From Dysgonomonas sp. UBA5412 (GTDB lineage: Bacteria > Bacteroidota > Bacteroidia > Bacteroidales > Dysgonomonadaceae), in the NCBI GenBank assembly GCA_002409595.1, contig DHNQ01000019.1:84735-148734 (forward strand): a stretch of DNA of 64,000 bases, in the 5' to 3' direction. A program made the position numbers and the translations under genes. Positions 14,802 through 23,826 of the stretch are shown piece by piece; position 1 is the first letter of the stretch; every line of letters starts with the position of its first letter. A model generated the notes under the pieces. The model had not been told where the DNA came from and did not search any database. It saw nothing but the letters and a program-made list of their open reading frames with translations.

Positions 14802-17180
14802 ATGACAGAAACTCTTGAAAAGAATATACGATTCAAAGCGATTCTCATATATATAATTGTTGCTCTTATATGTGGAGGAATGATTATTTATATATACAAG
14901 CTCAGAAGTAATATTGATGATCAGAAAAGGAATATAGAACAATATTACAAAGAGCTGTCGTTAGTTAACAGATTGATACAGTCTGTCAATACAACTCAAA
15001 CGGAGGTTAATTTGTATGTTGCCACAAAGAGAACCAAGCATTACAAACTCTTTAATGAGAATCTGACTACTGTGGAGCATCTTATAGATTCTCTTAGCAA
15101 TGTAAATCCATTACAGAATGACAAATTGCAACAGGTTAATACTCTTCTGAAAACTAAGGGAAAGATAGTTGCAAACCTCAATCGGCAGTTCAGCAATAAG
15201 AATCCGATAGAGTCTATAAACGAGATACTAAAAGACATTGATCCTATTGTAAAAGAAGATACAGTATTAGTTACTACAACAGTACAAGATACAGTTATAT
15301 ATTCCGGCACGAAGAAAGGCTTTTGGAAAAAATTGTCCGGCTTATTTTCATCGTCTAAAGATGCGGATACTATCACCTCAGTCACTACATCAAAACTGGA
15401 TACCTTAACTATGCCCAAAAATGACACATTGCATATTGTATCTGAAGTAACTGAGATTGCAGAACAAGCTAAAGAGGACTATGTACAGCGCATCATTTCT
15501 ATCGAAAGAAACCTGAATAACCTAATTGTTGCAGATCAGGAGATTTCGTCTGAAATCACGACTCTATTAATAGGCTTATACAATCAGACAGTTCAGGCCA
15601 GACTAGATGAGATACAAAAGAGTGAAACTCTTATTCGCAACAATAACACCTACTCCATTATCAGTAGTATTGTAGCACTTATTCTAATATTCATTTTCAT
15701 ATTACTGATCATCAATGATGTCAATAAAGGATATCGCTTACGAAAAAATATAGAACAGGCTAATATAAAGATCAAACAAATAATGGATAGCCGACACAAA
15801 TTGCTGTTATCCGTTTCGCACGATATTAAAACACCACTCAATTCGATATTAGGAACATTGGAGTTAAAAGGATCGTCTTCTGAATTAGCGCCACAAGACG
15901 TTCACCTTATAAAGAATGCAGGAGGACACATTTTAGCTCTCTTAAACAACCTTCTCGAATTTTCAAGTATAGAACAAGGAACGTCTAACATAGCAGAAAG
16001 GAACTTCAACTTATATGAATTATGCAACGAAGTAGTTGAAATGGTCCAACCACTTGCTAAGAGTAAGAACCTGACAATGGCTTATTCTTTCGACTTCGAT
16101 AAAAATATGATAATACATTCCGACCCATTAAAAATAAAACAAATACTGATAAACATATTATCTAATTCCATTAAATATACGATTGAAGGATCAATCAAAT
16201 TTCAGGTCAAATATGATAATAACAAATTATTCTGCGATATACAAGATACAGGTGTAGGAATACCTCAAACGGAACTTAAAGACATATTTCAAGCCTTTAG
16301 CCGTGTACAGGAAAACTCCCATCTATCCGAAGGTTCGGGATTCGGTCTATTTGTAGTGAAAGGTCTTGTAGACTTACTGAAAGGAAAGATAGAAATAGCA
16401 TCGGAGGTGGGGAAAGGAACTCAGACTACTATATATATTCCGGTAAATGAAGTTACCCAGACACAGACTTTCAAGCCCTTAAAAATATTGGTGATAGACG
16501 ATGATATGTATTATTTATCAATCATACGTGATATGCTGCTCAAATTGGGGCATTCTCCGTCTATATGCAATAGCATATCAGAATTTGAAGTATTGATTAA
16601 TGAAATAGATGAGTATGATGAAATACTTACAGACATGGAAATGGGGTATTTTAATGGTACAGAAGTCTTGACAGAGGTTAAGAATAGAAATAAAAACATA
16701 CCCGTATCTATTATCACAGCTCGCGAAGACGTGAGTAGTGAATATTTTATCAATATGGGGTTTAAGGCTTATATAAAAAAGCCGGTCTCAATTAATGATC
16801 TAAAATTACAGTTTGGAGGAAAGTCTACAGACGATGCTGAGTTTCAGTCTTTATATAAAATGCTAGGAGAAGATTCAGATGTAATACAAGAGGTATTAAT
16901 GACTTTTGTTAGCAGTACGAATGAAAATCTACAAAAACTCAAAAAGGCAATACTGGAAAATGATTTTGAATTAGCACAATTTATATGTCACAAAATGCTT
17001 CCGGCTTTTATACAGCTCGATGCCATAGAAAAGATAGATACATTACGAAAAATGGATTCCCAGCGTCATTCCGCACTAAAAGGTTATCCAGACTGGGAAG
17101 ATGAATTGCTGGACTTCATCGGATATGCTGAGCAATTGATTGAGAAAATAAATGATCGTCTGAACTCTAAGCCCGACTAG
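14802..17180 (+). CDS. Hybrid sensor histidine kinase / receiver / Hpt
   Basis: A 792-residue protein. Membrane helices near residues 14-32 and 288-308 flank a helical periplasmic sensor domain. HisKA has the phospho-acceptor in SHDIKTPLNS (about residue 340). HATPase_c shows the N box (IKQILINILSNSIKYT), G1 (DTGVGIPQ) and G2 (GSGFGLFVVKGL). The receiver starts at LKILVIDDD with the acceptor Asp in EILTDMEM (about 611) and Lys in YIKKP. An Hpt-like end carries a candidate His in FICHKMLPAF (about 729). This phosphorelay chain would pass phosphate to a separate regulator, presumably the NtrC-type protein encoded tail to tail. The two genes overlap by 4 bp at their 3' ends. Confidence 0.92.
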   Translation: MTETLEKNIRFKAILIYIIVALICGGMIIYIYKLRSNIDDQKRNIEQYYKELSLVNRLIQSVNTTQTEVNLYVATKRTKHYKLFNENLTTVEHLIDSLSNVNPLQNDKLQQVNTLLKTKGKIVANLNRQFSNKNPIESINEILKDIDPIVKEDTVLVTTTVQDTVIYSGTKKGFWKKLSGLFSSSKDADTITSVTTSKLDTLTMPKNDTLHIVSEVTEIAEQAKEDYVQRIISIERNLNNLIVADQEISSEITTLLIGLYNQTVQARLDEIQKSETLIRNNNTYSIISSIVALILIFIFILLIINDVNKGYRLRKNIEQANIKIKQIMDSRHKLLLSVSHDIKTPLNSILGTLELKGSSSELAPQDVHLIKNAGGHILALLNNLLEFSSIEQGTSNIAERNFNLYELCNEVVEMVQPLAKSKNLTMAYSFDFDKNMIIHSDPLKIKQILINILSNSIKYTIEGSIKFQVKYDNNKLFCDIQDTGVGIPQTELKDIFQAFSRVQENSHLSEGSGFGLFVVKGLVDLLKGKIEIASEVGKGTQTTIYIPVNEVTQTQTFKPLKILVIDDDMYYLSIIRDMLLKLGHSPSICNSISEFEVLINEIDEYDEILTDMEMGYFNGTEVLTEVKNRNKNIPVSIITAREDVSSEYFINMGFKAYIKKPVSINDLKLQFGGKSTDDAEFQSLYKMLGEDSDVIQEVLMTFVSSTNENLQKLKKAILENDFELAQFICHKMLPAFIQLDAIEKIDTLRKMDSQRHSALKGYPDWEDELLDFIGYAEQLIEKINDRLNSKPD

Positions 17181-18496
17181 ATTTCCATTCCATATTGGTG
17201 CATTTTATTATACAGAGTCTTCCGATCTATGTTCAACAGACTTGCAGCCTTGGTTTTATTTCCTTTTGCTATTTTCAAGGCTTTCTCTATTTGCTCTTGT
17301 TCATTGGAAGGTGACAATGATACTTTCTCTATCTGTAGAGGCGCATGCATAAAGTCGGGAAAAAGATCGGGTGTTATCTCTGTTCCTTTTGTAAAAAGAA
17401 CCGTGCGTCGTATCACATTTCTCAATTCGCGTAGATTGCCCGGCCAATGATATTGTTTCAAAACTAATATACTATCCGACGAAAATTGTTCCACATTGCG
17501 ATTCAATTCTTTATTCGCATTAGCTAAGAAGCTATTTGCAAAAAGCATAATATCTTCGCCACGCTCTCGCAAAGGAGGAACAGTAAGTGTAAATTCATTA
17601 AGGCGATGATATAAATCTTCTCGAAACCGACCTTCCGAAATAGCAGTTTCCAGATTCTCGTTAGTGGCGACAATCATCCTTACATCAACCTTGATATCTG
17701 TAGCTGAGCCAACCGGACGAATTTTCAATTCTTGTATTGCCCTTAGTAATTGCACTTGTACGTCGTAAGATAAATTTCCCACCTCGTCAAGAAATACCGT
17801 TCCTCCTTCTGCTTGTTCAAAGACACCTTTCTTGTCAGCAAAAGCAGAAGTAAAGGAGCCTTTGAGATGTCCGAATAGTTCGCTCGGAGCTAATTCTTTC
17901 GACAAGCTTCCGCAATCGACTGCTACAAAAGGTGCATCTTTCCTCAAGCTTCGATCATGTATCATTCGGGCTGTCGATTCTTTCCCTGTACCACTTTCAC
18001 CCCTTATCAGAACAGACAAATGGGTAGGTGCAACTAATTCTATATGTTCATACATCTGCTTCGATTGAGAACTTTTACCATAAACGATATTAGCTTCACT
18101 TTTTATTTCCTCTTTCGAGACAGAAAGAAGAGGTTTATGATTGAGAGCTTCATCTATCTTTGCCCGCAGGATATCGGGATTGATAGGTTTTTCCATATAA
18201 TCGAAAGCCCCTAGTTTTATTGCAGCGACAGCACTCTGCACTTCGCCATAGCTAGTCATAATAATAACTGGTGCGCTGATATTTCTTTCCTTGATCCATG
18301 TCAACAGCATTATACCATCTCCATCGGGAAGCCTCAGATCAGTAAGAATTAACTTGAAATCAATCTTTAACAAATCCTTTTTTGCATCATCCAATGTAGA
18401 TCTGACTGATACGTCAAAATTATTGCGTTCAAACCATTTCTTAAGGATTACACCAAATGTATTATCGTCTTCAACAATCAAAATCTTGGAGCTCAT
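17177..18496 (-). CDS. Sigma-54-dependent response regulator (NtrC/AtoC type)
   Basis: A 439-residue protein. The receiver (1-120) has D-D near the start and the acceptor Asp in LILTDLRLPDGDG. The AAA+ domain has Walker A GESGTGKE, Walker B GGTVFLDE, and a sigma-54-contact loop reading GSFTSA where GAFTGA is usual. An arginine-rich sensor region follows. The Fis-type HTH is at the end (ALKIAKGNKTKAASLLNIDRKTLYNKM). It should activate RpoN promoters when phosphorylated, most likely by the convergent hybrid kinase. A -7 box lies at 18531-18538. Confidence 0.93.
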   Translation of the reverse strand: MSSKILIVEDDNTFGVILKKWFERNNFDVSVRSTLDDAKKDLLKIDFKLILTDLRLPDGDGIMLLTWIKERNISAPVIIMTSYGEVQSAVAAIKLGAFDYMEKPINPDILRAKIDEALNHKPLLSVSKEEIKSEANIVYGKSSQSKQMYEHIELVAPTHLSVLIRGESGTGKESTARMIHDRSLRKDAPFVAVDCGSLSKELAPSELFGHLKGSFTSAFADKKGVFEQAEGGTVFLDEVGNLSYDVQVQLLRAIQELKIRPVGSATDIKVDVRMIVATNENLETAISEGRFREDLYHRLNEFTLTVPPLRERGEDIMLFANSFLANANKELNRNVEQFSSDSILVLKQYHWPGNLRELRNVIRRTVLFTKGTEITPDLFPDFMHAPLQIEKVSLSPSNEQEQIEKALKIAKGNKTKAASLLNIDRKTLYNKMHQYGMEI

Positions 18497-18530
18497 TGCT
18501 TGCTATTAAAATAAGAGAGAAGTTTACTTC

Positions 18531-18538
18531 AAATGTAT
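18531..18538 (-). promoter_or_regulatory. -7 box for the NtrC-type regulator
   Basis: TACATTTG on the minus strand (CAAATGTA on plus), 35 bases before the ATG at 18496. Confidence 0.5.
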
Positions 18539-18909
18539 TTGTTTTTCCTGTCAAAAGAAAAGGTTTTATTTTAAATTAACGCTTGAACTCGGCGGTGAGT
18601 TAGTTCACTGTGACATTAACTTGTTGTAAGGAACGGTATAAGAAAAGAAGCATCGGTATAATATAATGGATAGATGAGATATTAAAGATAAAAGAACGTC
18701 TGTATACTCTCGAAGATAAATATCTAGATGGTGACACAGATAAAGAAACTTAACACAATGCAAAAGAAAGACAAAAAAAGCACATTTACACTTGAAGAAA
18801 AGACAGATATTTAGGAAAGTCTTTGTTGCACAAATATCGAATCAATTCCATAAATAAAGTTTTAGATTTAATCTATCAGCAAACCAATGAATTGCGGGGA
18901 AAGAAAAAT

Positions 18910-18940
18910 GGGGAAAACTCAAATAATTCGAGTTTTCCCC
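18910..18940. terminator. Hairpin beside attL, probable former tRNA-Leu terminator
   Basis: An 11-bp perfect stem (GGGGAAAACTC / GAGTTTTCCCC) with a 9-nt loop, 4 bp outside the left attachment repeat. Before the island inserted, this hairpin would have lain just downstream of tRNA-Leu on the minus strand. Confidence 0.6.
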
Positions 18941-18944
18941 ACTT

Positions 18945-18959
18945 AGTACCCAGAGCCGG
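18945..18959. other. Left attachment repeat (attL) of the island
   Basis: The 15 bases AGTACCCAGAGCCGG are repeated exactly at 36988-37002, where they form the 3' end of tRNA-Leu. A truncated tRNA 3' end next to an integrase gene is the standard mark of tRNA-targeted integration. Confidence 0.85.
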
Positions 18960-19082
18960 TTTTGACAAGTCCAAAACTATCAAAATCAACCAAATCGGAA
19001 ACAACATACAACTATTTGATATACAGCGATAAATGATTGGATTTGATTGAGTATATTTGTATGCGATTTTAGTAGTTTTTTG

Positions 19083-19106
19083 AAAATGCGGACACAATGC
19101 GGACAC
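19083..19106. repeat. Left end-proximal integrase-site repeat
   Basis: Two TGCGGACA units 11 bp apart. The 24-bp block is 22/24 identical to 36907-36930 at the other end. Its position between attL and the integrase promoter suggests arm-type binding sites for the recombinase. Confidence 0.55.
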
Positions 19107-19134
19107 GGGAATTTGTTAATTTACTTGTTTATTG

Positions 19135-19142
19135 TATCTTTG
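19135..19142 (+). promoter_or_regulatory. -7 box of the integrase gene (TATCTTTG)
   Basis: A perfect TAnnTTTG box 23 bases before the ATG at 19165. It also rules out a longer integrase frame starting at 19132. Confidence 0.65.
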
Positions 19143-19164
19143 CGGATATAGAAAATTTTCGCTT

Positions 19165-20568
19165 ATGGCGCAGACCAATTTTTATTTAGGAAAAGCAGTC
19201 AATACCGCAGGAGAATCAGAGATAAGTTTGCGGTTGTATGTTTCTCGTGATATTCGTATCCGGGTAGGCTCTGGTATTTGGGTTGATAGAAAACGCTGGG
19301 GAAAGAAGAATGATATAAATATTCCGCTGATACAAGGAGAAGAAAGAGAAATATTACTTGAAAAACGCTCTAAACTCAAAGCTCTGACCGATTATCTCGA
19401 AAATATAATAAACACAAGCGAGGACAAGAGTACAATAGATAGACCTTTCATTGAAAAACAAATAAAGAAGTTTCATAAGCCTACTCGCAAATCTGTTGCT
19501 CCCAAAGAAGAATCTTTTTTTGATGTTATGGAAAAATATCTTTCCACTCACAAACTATCAGAATCTCGCAAAAAGAATTTCAAGGTAATAATGCGAAGCC
19601 TTCGCCGTTTCGAGTTGTTCAAGAAGAAAGAGGGATATCGAGGATTTAAACTGTCGTTTACCAACTTATCTTTGGATGTACTACAACAAATAGAAGATTT
19701 TCTCGGAAATGAAAAAGAAGCCTTTCTAAAACATCCGGAAATATACGAAGAGATACCATATTCAACCAAAATAGCAGTTAAAACGCCAAAAAGGAAGCGA
19801 CCGCCAACTTTGGATGAAGAAGGAAATGTAGTTCCCAAAGGCATGCCTAAACCTCGAGGACAAAACTCGGTAGCTGATATGATGCTTCGATTCCGTAGTT
19901 TCATTATTTGGGCGAATGATAACGATTACACGACAAACAATCCTTTCAAACATTTCGTCATTGGAGATATTGTGTATGGAACACCTATATATATAACCAA
20001 TGAAGAACGAAATAAATTATTGGAAGCTGGTTTGTCTGACAATACAGAGTTGGAAACCCAACGTGATATTTTTGTTTTTCAATGCCTAATCGGTTGCCGG
20101 GTTAGCGACCTATACAAAATGACATATAAAAGCATTATTGACAATGCCATTGAGTATATTCCGAGAAAAACAAAAGAGGAACGAGCGATAACCGTTCGAG
20201 TTCCGCTGAGTGATACGGCGAAACAACTCATTGAAAAATACAAAGATTACGAGCGAGGCTCTCTATTCCCTTATAACACGGAACAAGATTATAACCGAAA
20301 GATAAAAGAAGCATTCAAAAGAGCTGGACTTGACCGCATGGTTACTGTTCTCGATCAACAAACTCGGGAAGAAGTTCAGAGGTCACTCTACGAGGTCGCT
20401 TCTTCACACATGGCAAGACGTAGTTTTATTGGAAATATCTATAAGAAAGTAAAAGACCCTAATCTGGTTGGAGCATTAAGCGGACATAAAGAAGGAAGCA
20501 AAGCATTTGCTCGGTACAGAGCCATTGATGATGAGATGAAGAAAGAGTTAATAAATCTGCTGGATTAA
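19165..20568 (+). CDS. Tyrosine site-specific integrase of the island
   Basis: A 467-residue protein starting MAQTNFYLGKAVN. It has the Bacteroidota Arm-DNA-binding region with its W-V-D-x-x-x-W-G element (residues 1-90), a SAM-like core-binding domain (about 125-250) and the catalytic domain. Catalytic residues visible are Arg in IGCRVSDLYKM, HMARRSFIG (H-x-x-R), SGHKEGSKAFARY (His and the Tyr nucleophile). It catalyses integration and excision at the tRNA-Leu 3' end. The gene is adjacent to attL and reads inward. Confidence 0.95.
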   Translation: MAQTNFYLGKAVNTAGESEISLRLYVSRDIRIRVGSGIWVDRKRWGKKNDINIPLIQGEEREILLEKRSKLKALTDYLENIINTSEDKSTIDRPFIEKQIKKFHKPTRKSVAPKEESFFDVMEKYLSTHKLSESRKKNFKVIMRSLRRFELFKKKEGYRGFKLSFTNLSLDVLQQIEDFLGNEKEAFLKHPEIYEEIPYSTKIAVKTPKRKRPPTLDEEGNVVPKGMPKPRGQNSVADMMLRFRSFIIWANDNDYTTNNPFKHFVIGDIVYGTPIYITNEERNKLLEAGLSDNTELETQRDIFVFQCLIGCRVSDLYKMTYKSIIDNAIEYIPRKTKEERAITVRVPLSDTAKQLIEKYKDYERGSLFPYNTEQDYNRKIKEAFKRAGLDRMVTVLDQQTREEVQRSLYEVASSHMARRSFIGNIYKKVKDPNLVGALSGHKEGSKAFARYRAIDDEMKKELINLLD

Positions 20569-20591
20569 ACAAGTGAAAAACGGACAATAAT

Positions 20592-22229
20592 ATGAATGAT
20601 AGTTTTAAAATTCCATCTGATATTTTTGACACAGATTTACTATGTTTTTTGAATCCGAATAGCTTTGAGGATGGTTTGACAATAGAAAAAGTCAAGTTAT
20701 TACATAAAATATGCATTTGTAAAATCAGTAGCTTTGGAACCCAGGTATATATTGAAGACGTGAACTTCACAGAAGACGAATACAATATAATTATCTCAAA
20801 TGATTGGCAAAATAGTATAAATGTTGAAGTTAAGGCTCGTTGCTGTGATATTCTAAAGAAAAGAGAAAAAGATAAAAGAGCTATAATAATTAAAGCGTCA
20901 GATGCTTATCTTGAGGTTTTTCGTTTAACAGAAGGCATGGATTATTTGGAAAGAGCTGCTTCTATTCGAAGTTTTAAACAAGTTAATAATGATGATTTTC
21001 TTAAAGTTGCTTTAAACGAAATATCCACCAAAACCTTAAAATATCCATTTTGGTTGTCGAACATTGTGAAAGTATTATTGAAATCTTATTCTATTGAAAA
21101 ACTCTCAAGCTTAAAAGTTGAAATAGAAAAATGTGTCCAAAAGAAGAGAGAATCAAAAGAATATAGTAAAGAACGAGATTATATTGATATTCTTTATTTG
21201 TTTAATAGCATTGCTAAACAAGAACAGCATAAATTGAAAGCTTTAAGTTTTGAAACAGAAGCTGATGAAACATGGAATAATCAAGAAGAAAATACATTTT
21301 ATCCTAATTTACCTGACTTATATCGCAATGCATATCAAGAAATAAATAAGATAAATTCAATTGAGCCTGATATACATAAAAGAATTAGAGAGAAACTGGT
21401 TAGTGCAAATAAATATTTTATAGAAATTCTTTCTAAAGCTGGTATTTCATATAAAATGCCATTCTTAGAAGAAGAAAAAAGGAAGATTGAAAAATGGATT
21501 GCGGATGAAAAATGGGAATCCTCTTTGGATTTTATCGCTTTACTTTGTAACATACCGTTTGCATCCAAAGAAAATATTGAGCAATATATGAATATTTCCC
21601 GTAAAGGCAGTGTATTATCTTCGATGATGGGAACTAATCGATTGGATGATAAAGGAAATACAATAGGGCTTGATAATCCTGAAAATTCTCTACGAACAGA
21701 AGCTCATATTTATTATCGGCAAAAAATTCTATATACACTTTGGACATGCCTAGATAAAGCTGCAAACATAAAACTTCTTATAGAAGAAGATATGCTATTT
21801 TATATAATGAGAAACAAAATGCCTTATTTCTTACAGAATGAAGATAGGCTTATTTTTTGGGTGAAAGGTTTAATATCTGGATTTAATAAGGATTTTATGA
21901 CTGCTTCTCATATTCTTATCCCTCAAATAGAATGGGCACTAAGAAATATTGCAGAAACTTATCATGGTAGCTTAGTTAAATTGGAAGAAGAAAGACAGGA
22001 AGAAGCTACATTGGGAACTATATTAAAGCAACTAGGTAACGTTATGCATGAAGAGATTAGGTTTGAGATAGAATCTTTTCTTCAAAGTGGAATTGACGTA
22101 AATTTTAGAAATAAGCTTTCTCATGGTTTATTATCTTCATTTGAGGTAATGCAAAATGGTATTTTCTTATGGTGGCTCTGTATGAAACTATTTTTTGATA
22201 TTGACAGGTTAGTAATAGATAGACGATAA
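20592..22229 (+). CDS. DUF4209-like protein with HEPN-type R-x4-H motif
   Basis: A 545-residue, mostly helical protein with no signal peptide or membrane helix. The C-terminal 150 residues contain SHILIPQIEWALRNIAE and, near residue 512, DVNFRNKLSHGLLSSFE. These resemble the signature blocks of DUF4209-type proteins. The R-N-K-L-S-H stretch fits the R-x4-6-H catalytic motif of HEPN ribonucleases. It lies 23 bp after the integrase gene, in a cargo position. An RNase-type defence or toxin function is inference; only the motif is seen. Base composition is very AT-rich compared with the mob genes. Confidence 0.6.
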   Translation: MNDSFKIPSDIFDTDLLCFLNPNSFEDGLTIEKVKLLHKICICKISSFGTQVYIEDVNFTEDEYNIIISNDWQNSINVEVKARCCDILKKREKDKRAIIIKASDAYLEVFRLTEGMDYLERAASIRSFKQVNNDDFLKVALNEISTKTLKYPFWLSNIVKVLLKSYSIEKLSSLKVEIEKCVQKKRESKEYSKERDYIDILYLFNSIAKQEQHKLKALSFETEADETWNNQEENTFYPNLPDLYRNAYQEINKINSIEPDIHKRIREKLVSANKYFIEILSKAGISYKMPFLEEEKRKIEKWIADEKWESSLDFIALLCNIPFASKENIEQYMNISRKGSVLSSMMGTNRLDDKGNTIGLDNPENSLRTEAHIYYRQKILYTLWTCLDKAANIKLLIEEDMLFYIMRNKMPYFLQNEDRLIFWVKGLISGFNKDFMTASHILIPQIEWALRNIAETYHGSLVKLEEERQEEATLGTILKQLGNVMHEEIRFEIESFLQSGIDVNFRNKLSHGLLSSFEVMQNGIFLWWLCMKLFFDIDRLVIDRR

Positions 22230-22268
22230 TACGAAGAAAGAATTAATTAACATGTTGGAATAAAATAC

Positions 22269-22276
22269 TACTTTTG
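22269..22276 (+). promoter_or_regulatory. -7 box of the AlbA_2 gene (TACTTTTG)
   Basis: A TAnnTTTG match 19 bases before the ATG at 22296, giving a very short leader. Confidence 0.5.
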
Positions 22277-22295
22277 TGCTAAATATCAGAAATTT

Positions 22296-23816
22296 ATGAT
22301 TGACAAAGACCAAATAAAAGAATTGCTGGGAGACATTGAAAGCGAGCGTGTTGAACGGACAATTTCAACAAAAGATACCGATAAATTTGCCAAAGCCGTT
22401 TGCGCTTTTGCAAATGATCTGTCAAATAAAAAATTGCCTGGTTACCTTATGGTTGGAGCACATGACGATGGCTCATTATCCGGACTCGAAGTTACTGATG
22501 AATTATTGAGAAACCTTGCAGGATTGCGTGCTGATGGAAATATACAACCTAAACCCGCTTTAATGGTTGAAAAAGTATCTTTTTCCAAAGGTGATGTTGC
22601 TGTTGTTGAAGTTCAACCGAGCAAGAACACGCCCGTAAGATATAAAGGAACTATTTATGTCCGCATCGGAGCAAGAAAAGGAGAAGCCAACGAAGAGGAA
22701 GAACGAATACTTCGTGAAAAGAGTGAAGTAAAATCACCTACATTTGACACGAGCCCATGCTTGCACAGCAGTATTGATGATTTAGATTTGAACTTGTTTA
22801 AAACAGAATACCTTCCTAAATTCGTAAAAGCAAGTGTTTTAAAAAATGACAAGAGAGGAATCAAACAACAGCTGGCTTCGTTACAATTATTTGATTTAAC
22901 TCACGATTGTCCGACCGTTGCTGGTGTCTTGTTGATAGGAAAAGACCCTAAACATATTCTTTTCGGGTCGTATATTCAATATGTTCAATTTGCGGGAAAG
23001 AATCGTGCATCCAAAGTATTGAATGAAAGACAATTTTCGGGCAACTTACTCTCTATGCTGAAAGAGTTGGATTATTTCATCAAATATACAATTCAAAAAC
23101 AACGACCTGTATTTGTTACTGTTTTGCGGGAAGAAATGAGAATCAATTATCCATACGAAGCTATTCGAGAACTGGCTATGAACCTTGTTATGCACCGTAA
23201 TTATCAGACAAATGCCCCTGCGAAATTTTACGAGTATTCCGACAGAATAGAAATGGATAATCCCGGAAATCTTTATGGGAAAGTGCATCCGGATAATTTT
23301 CCCAATGAAAACGACTACCGTAATCCTGTTATAGCCGTTGCGATGAAAACGCTTGGCTACGTTAATCAGTTTGGTAGAGGTATAGAGACAGTTCAAGAGG
23401 AATTGGAAGCGAATAAAAACGGTTTGGCTGTGTTTAAATTCGATGATATTACGACTTTCAAAGTAATTGTCATGAGTGCCGACCCTATAGAAAAGGGCAA
23501 TGCAGATGGTGCAGAAAATAGTATAGATAAAACTGAGATAGAACAAAGAACAGAAAAAAATGTCGGAGATGAGTCGGAGATGAGTCGGAGAAATGTCGGA
23601 GAAATGTCGGAGAAAATTGTCGGAGAAAAATTAACTGATAGACAAAAGGAAATTCTAAAACATATTGAACAAAACAATGTAATTTCAGCAAAAGAAATCT
23701 CCGTTTTATTGCAAATTGCGGATAGAACAGTTGAAAGAGAGATACAAAAATTAAAGGAAATGGGTATCCTTGAGCGTATTGGCGGAGATAGAGGCGGATA
23801 CTGGAAAATAAACTAA
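22296..23816 (+). CDS. AlbA_2 / ATP-binding / winged-helix protein
   Basis: A 506-residue protein. Residues about 15-125 form a Schlafen-type AlbA_2 domain (ERTISTKDTDKFAKAVCAFANDLSN, then GYLMVGAHDDGSLSGL). Residues about 270-390 match HATPase_c_4 (YPYEAIRELAMNLVMHRNYQ and RIEMDNPGNLYGKV). A linker of VGE/SEM-like repeats encoded by an 11-bp tandem repeat follows. The end is a winged helix (TDRQKEILKHIEQNNVISAKEISVLLQIADRTVEREIQKLKEMGI). The family is usually called a putative transcriptional regulator; some relatives occur in defence islands. The target is unknown. Confidence 0.85.
   Translation: MIDKDQIKELLGDIESERVERTISTKDTDKFAKAVCAFANDLSNKKLPGYLMVGAHDDGSLSGLEVTDELLRNLAGLRADGNIQPKPALMVEKVSFSKGDVAVVEVQPSKNTPVRYKGTIYVRIGARKGEANEEEERILREKSEVKSPTFDTSPCLHSSIDDLDLNLFKTEYLPKFVKASVLKNDKRGIKQQLASLQLFDLTHDCPTVAGVLLIGKDPKHILFGSYIQYVQFAGKNRASKVLNERQFSGNLLSMLKELDYFIKYTIQKQRPVFVTVLREEMRINYPYEAIRELAMNLVMHRNYQTNAPAKFYEYSDRIEMDNPGNLYGKVHPDNFPNENDYRNPVIAVAMKTLGYVNQFGRGIETVQEELEANKNGLAVFKFDDITTFKVIVMSADPIEKGNADGAENSIDKTEIEQRTEKNVGDESEMSRRNVGEMSEKIVGEKLTDRQKEILKHIEQNNVISAKEISVLLQIADRTVEREIQKLKEMGILERIGGDRGGYWKIN
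23562..23631 (+). repeat. Short tandem repeat, six GTCGGAGA units
   Basis: Six units beginning GTCGGAGA, four of 11 bp and two of 13-14 bp, inside the AlbA_2 gene just before its winged-helix domain. Because 11 is not a multiple of 3, gain or loss of one unit would shift the frame of the DNA-binding domain. Confidence 0.8.
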
Positions 23817-23826
23817 GCGCAAGGTC

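Larger units (their letters stand above)
18673..18959 (+). pseudogene. Relic of a serine recombinase, 3' part
   Basis: The frame at 18673 reads EILKIKERLYTLEDKYLDGD and continues TDKET, where a TAA replaces the expected Tyr codon. After a frameshift in an A-run, a TAG and an apparent deletion, another frame reads INKVLDLIYQQTNELRG and ends HLVPRAGF over the attachment site. These blocks match the C-terminal third of Bacteroidota large serine recombinases, whose last residues are commonly encoded by the tRNA-derived att sequence (VPRAGxEP). The N-terminal catalytic part is gone. It is a scar of an earlier element at the same tRNA, outside the present island. Confidence 0.65.

Noticed and set aside
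18823..19032. A 69-codon plus-strand frame next to the island start
   Set aside because: It is not an intact gene. Its first part is the C-terminal remnant of a serine recombinase, and the rest reads through the att site into island non-coding DNA.
23562..23631. Possible CRISPR-like repeat
   Set aside because: Units are contiguous 11-14 bp repeats without spacers and lie inside a protein-coding frame.
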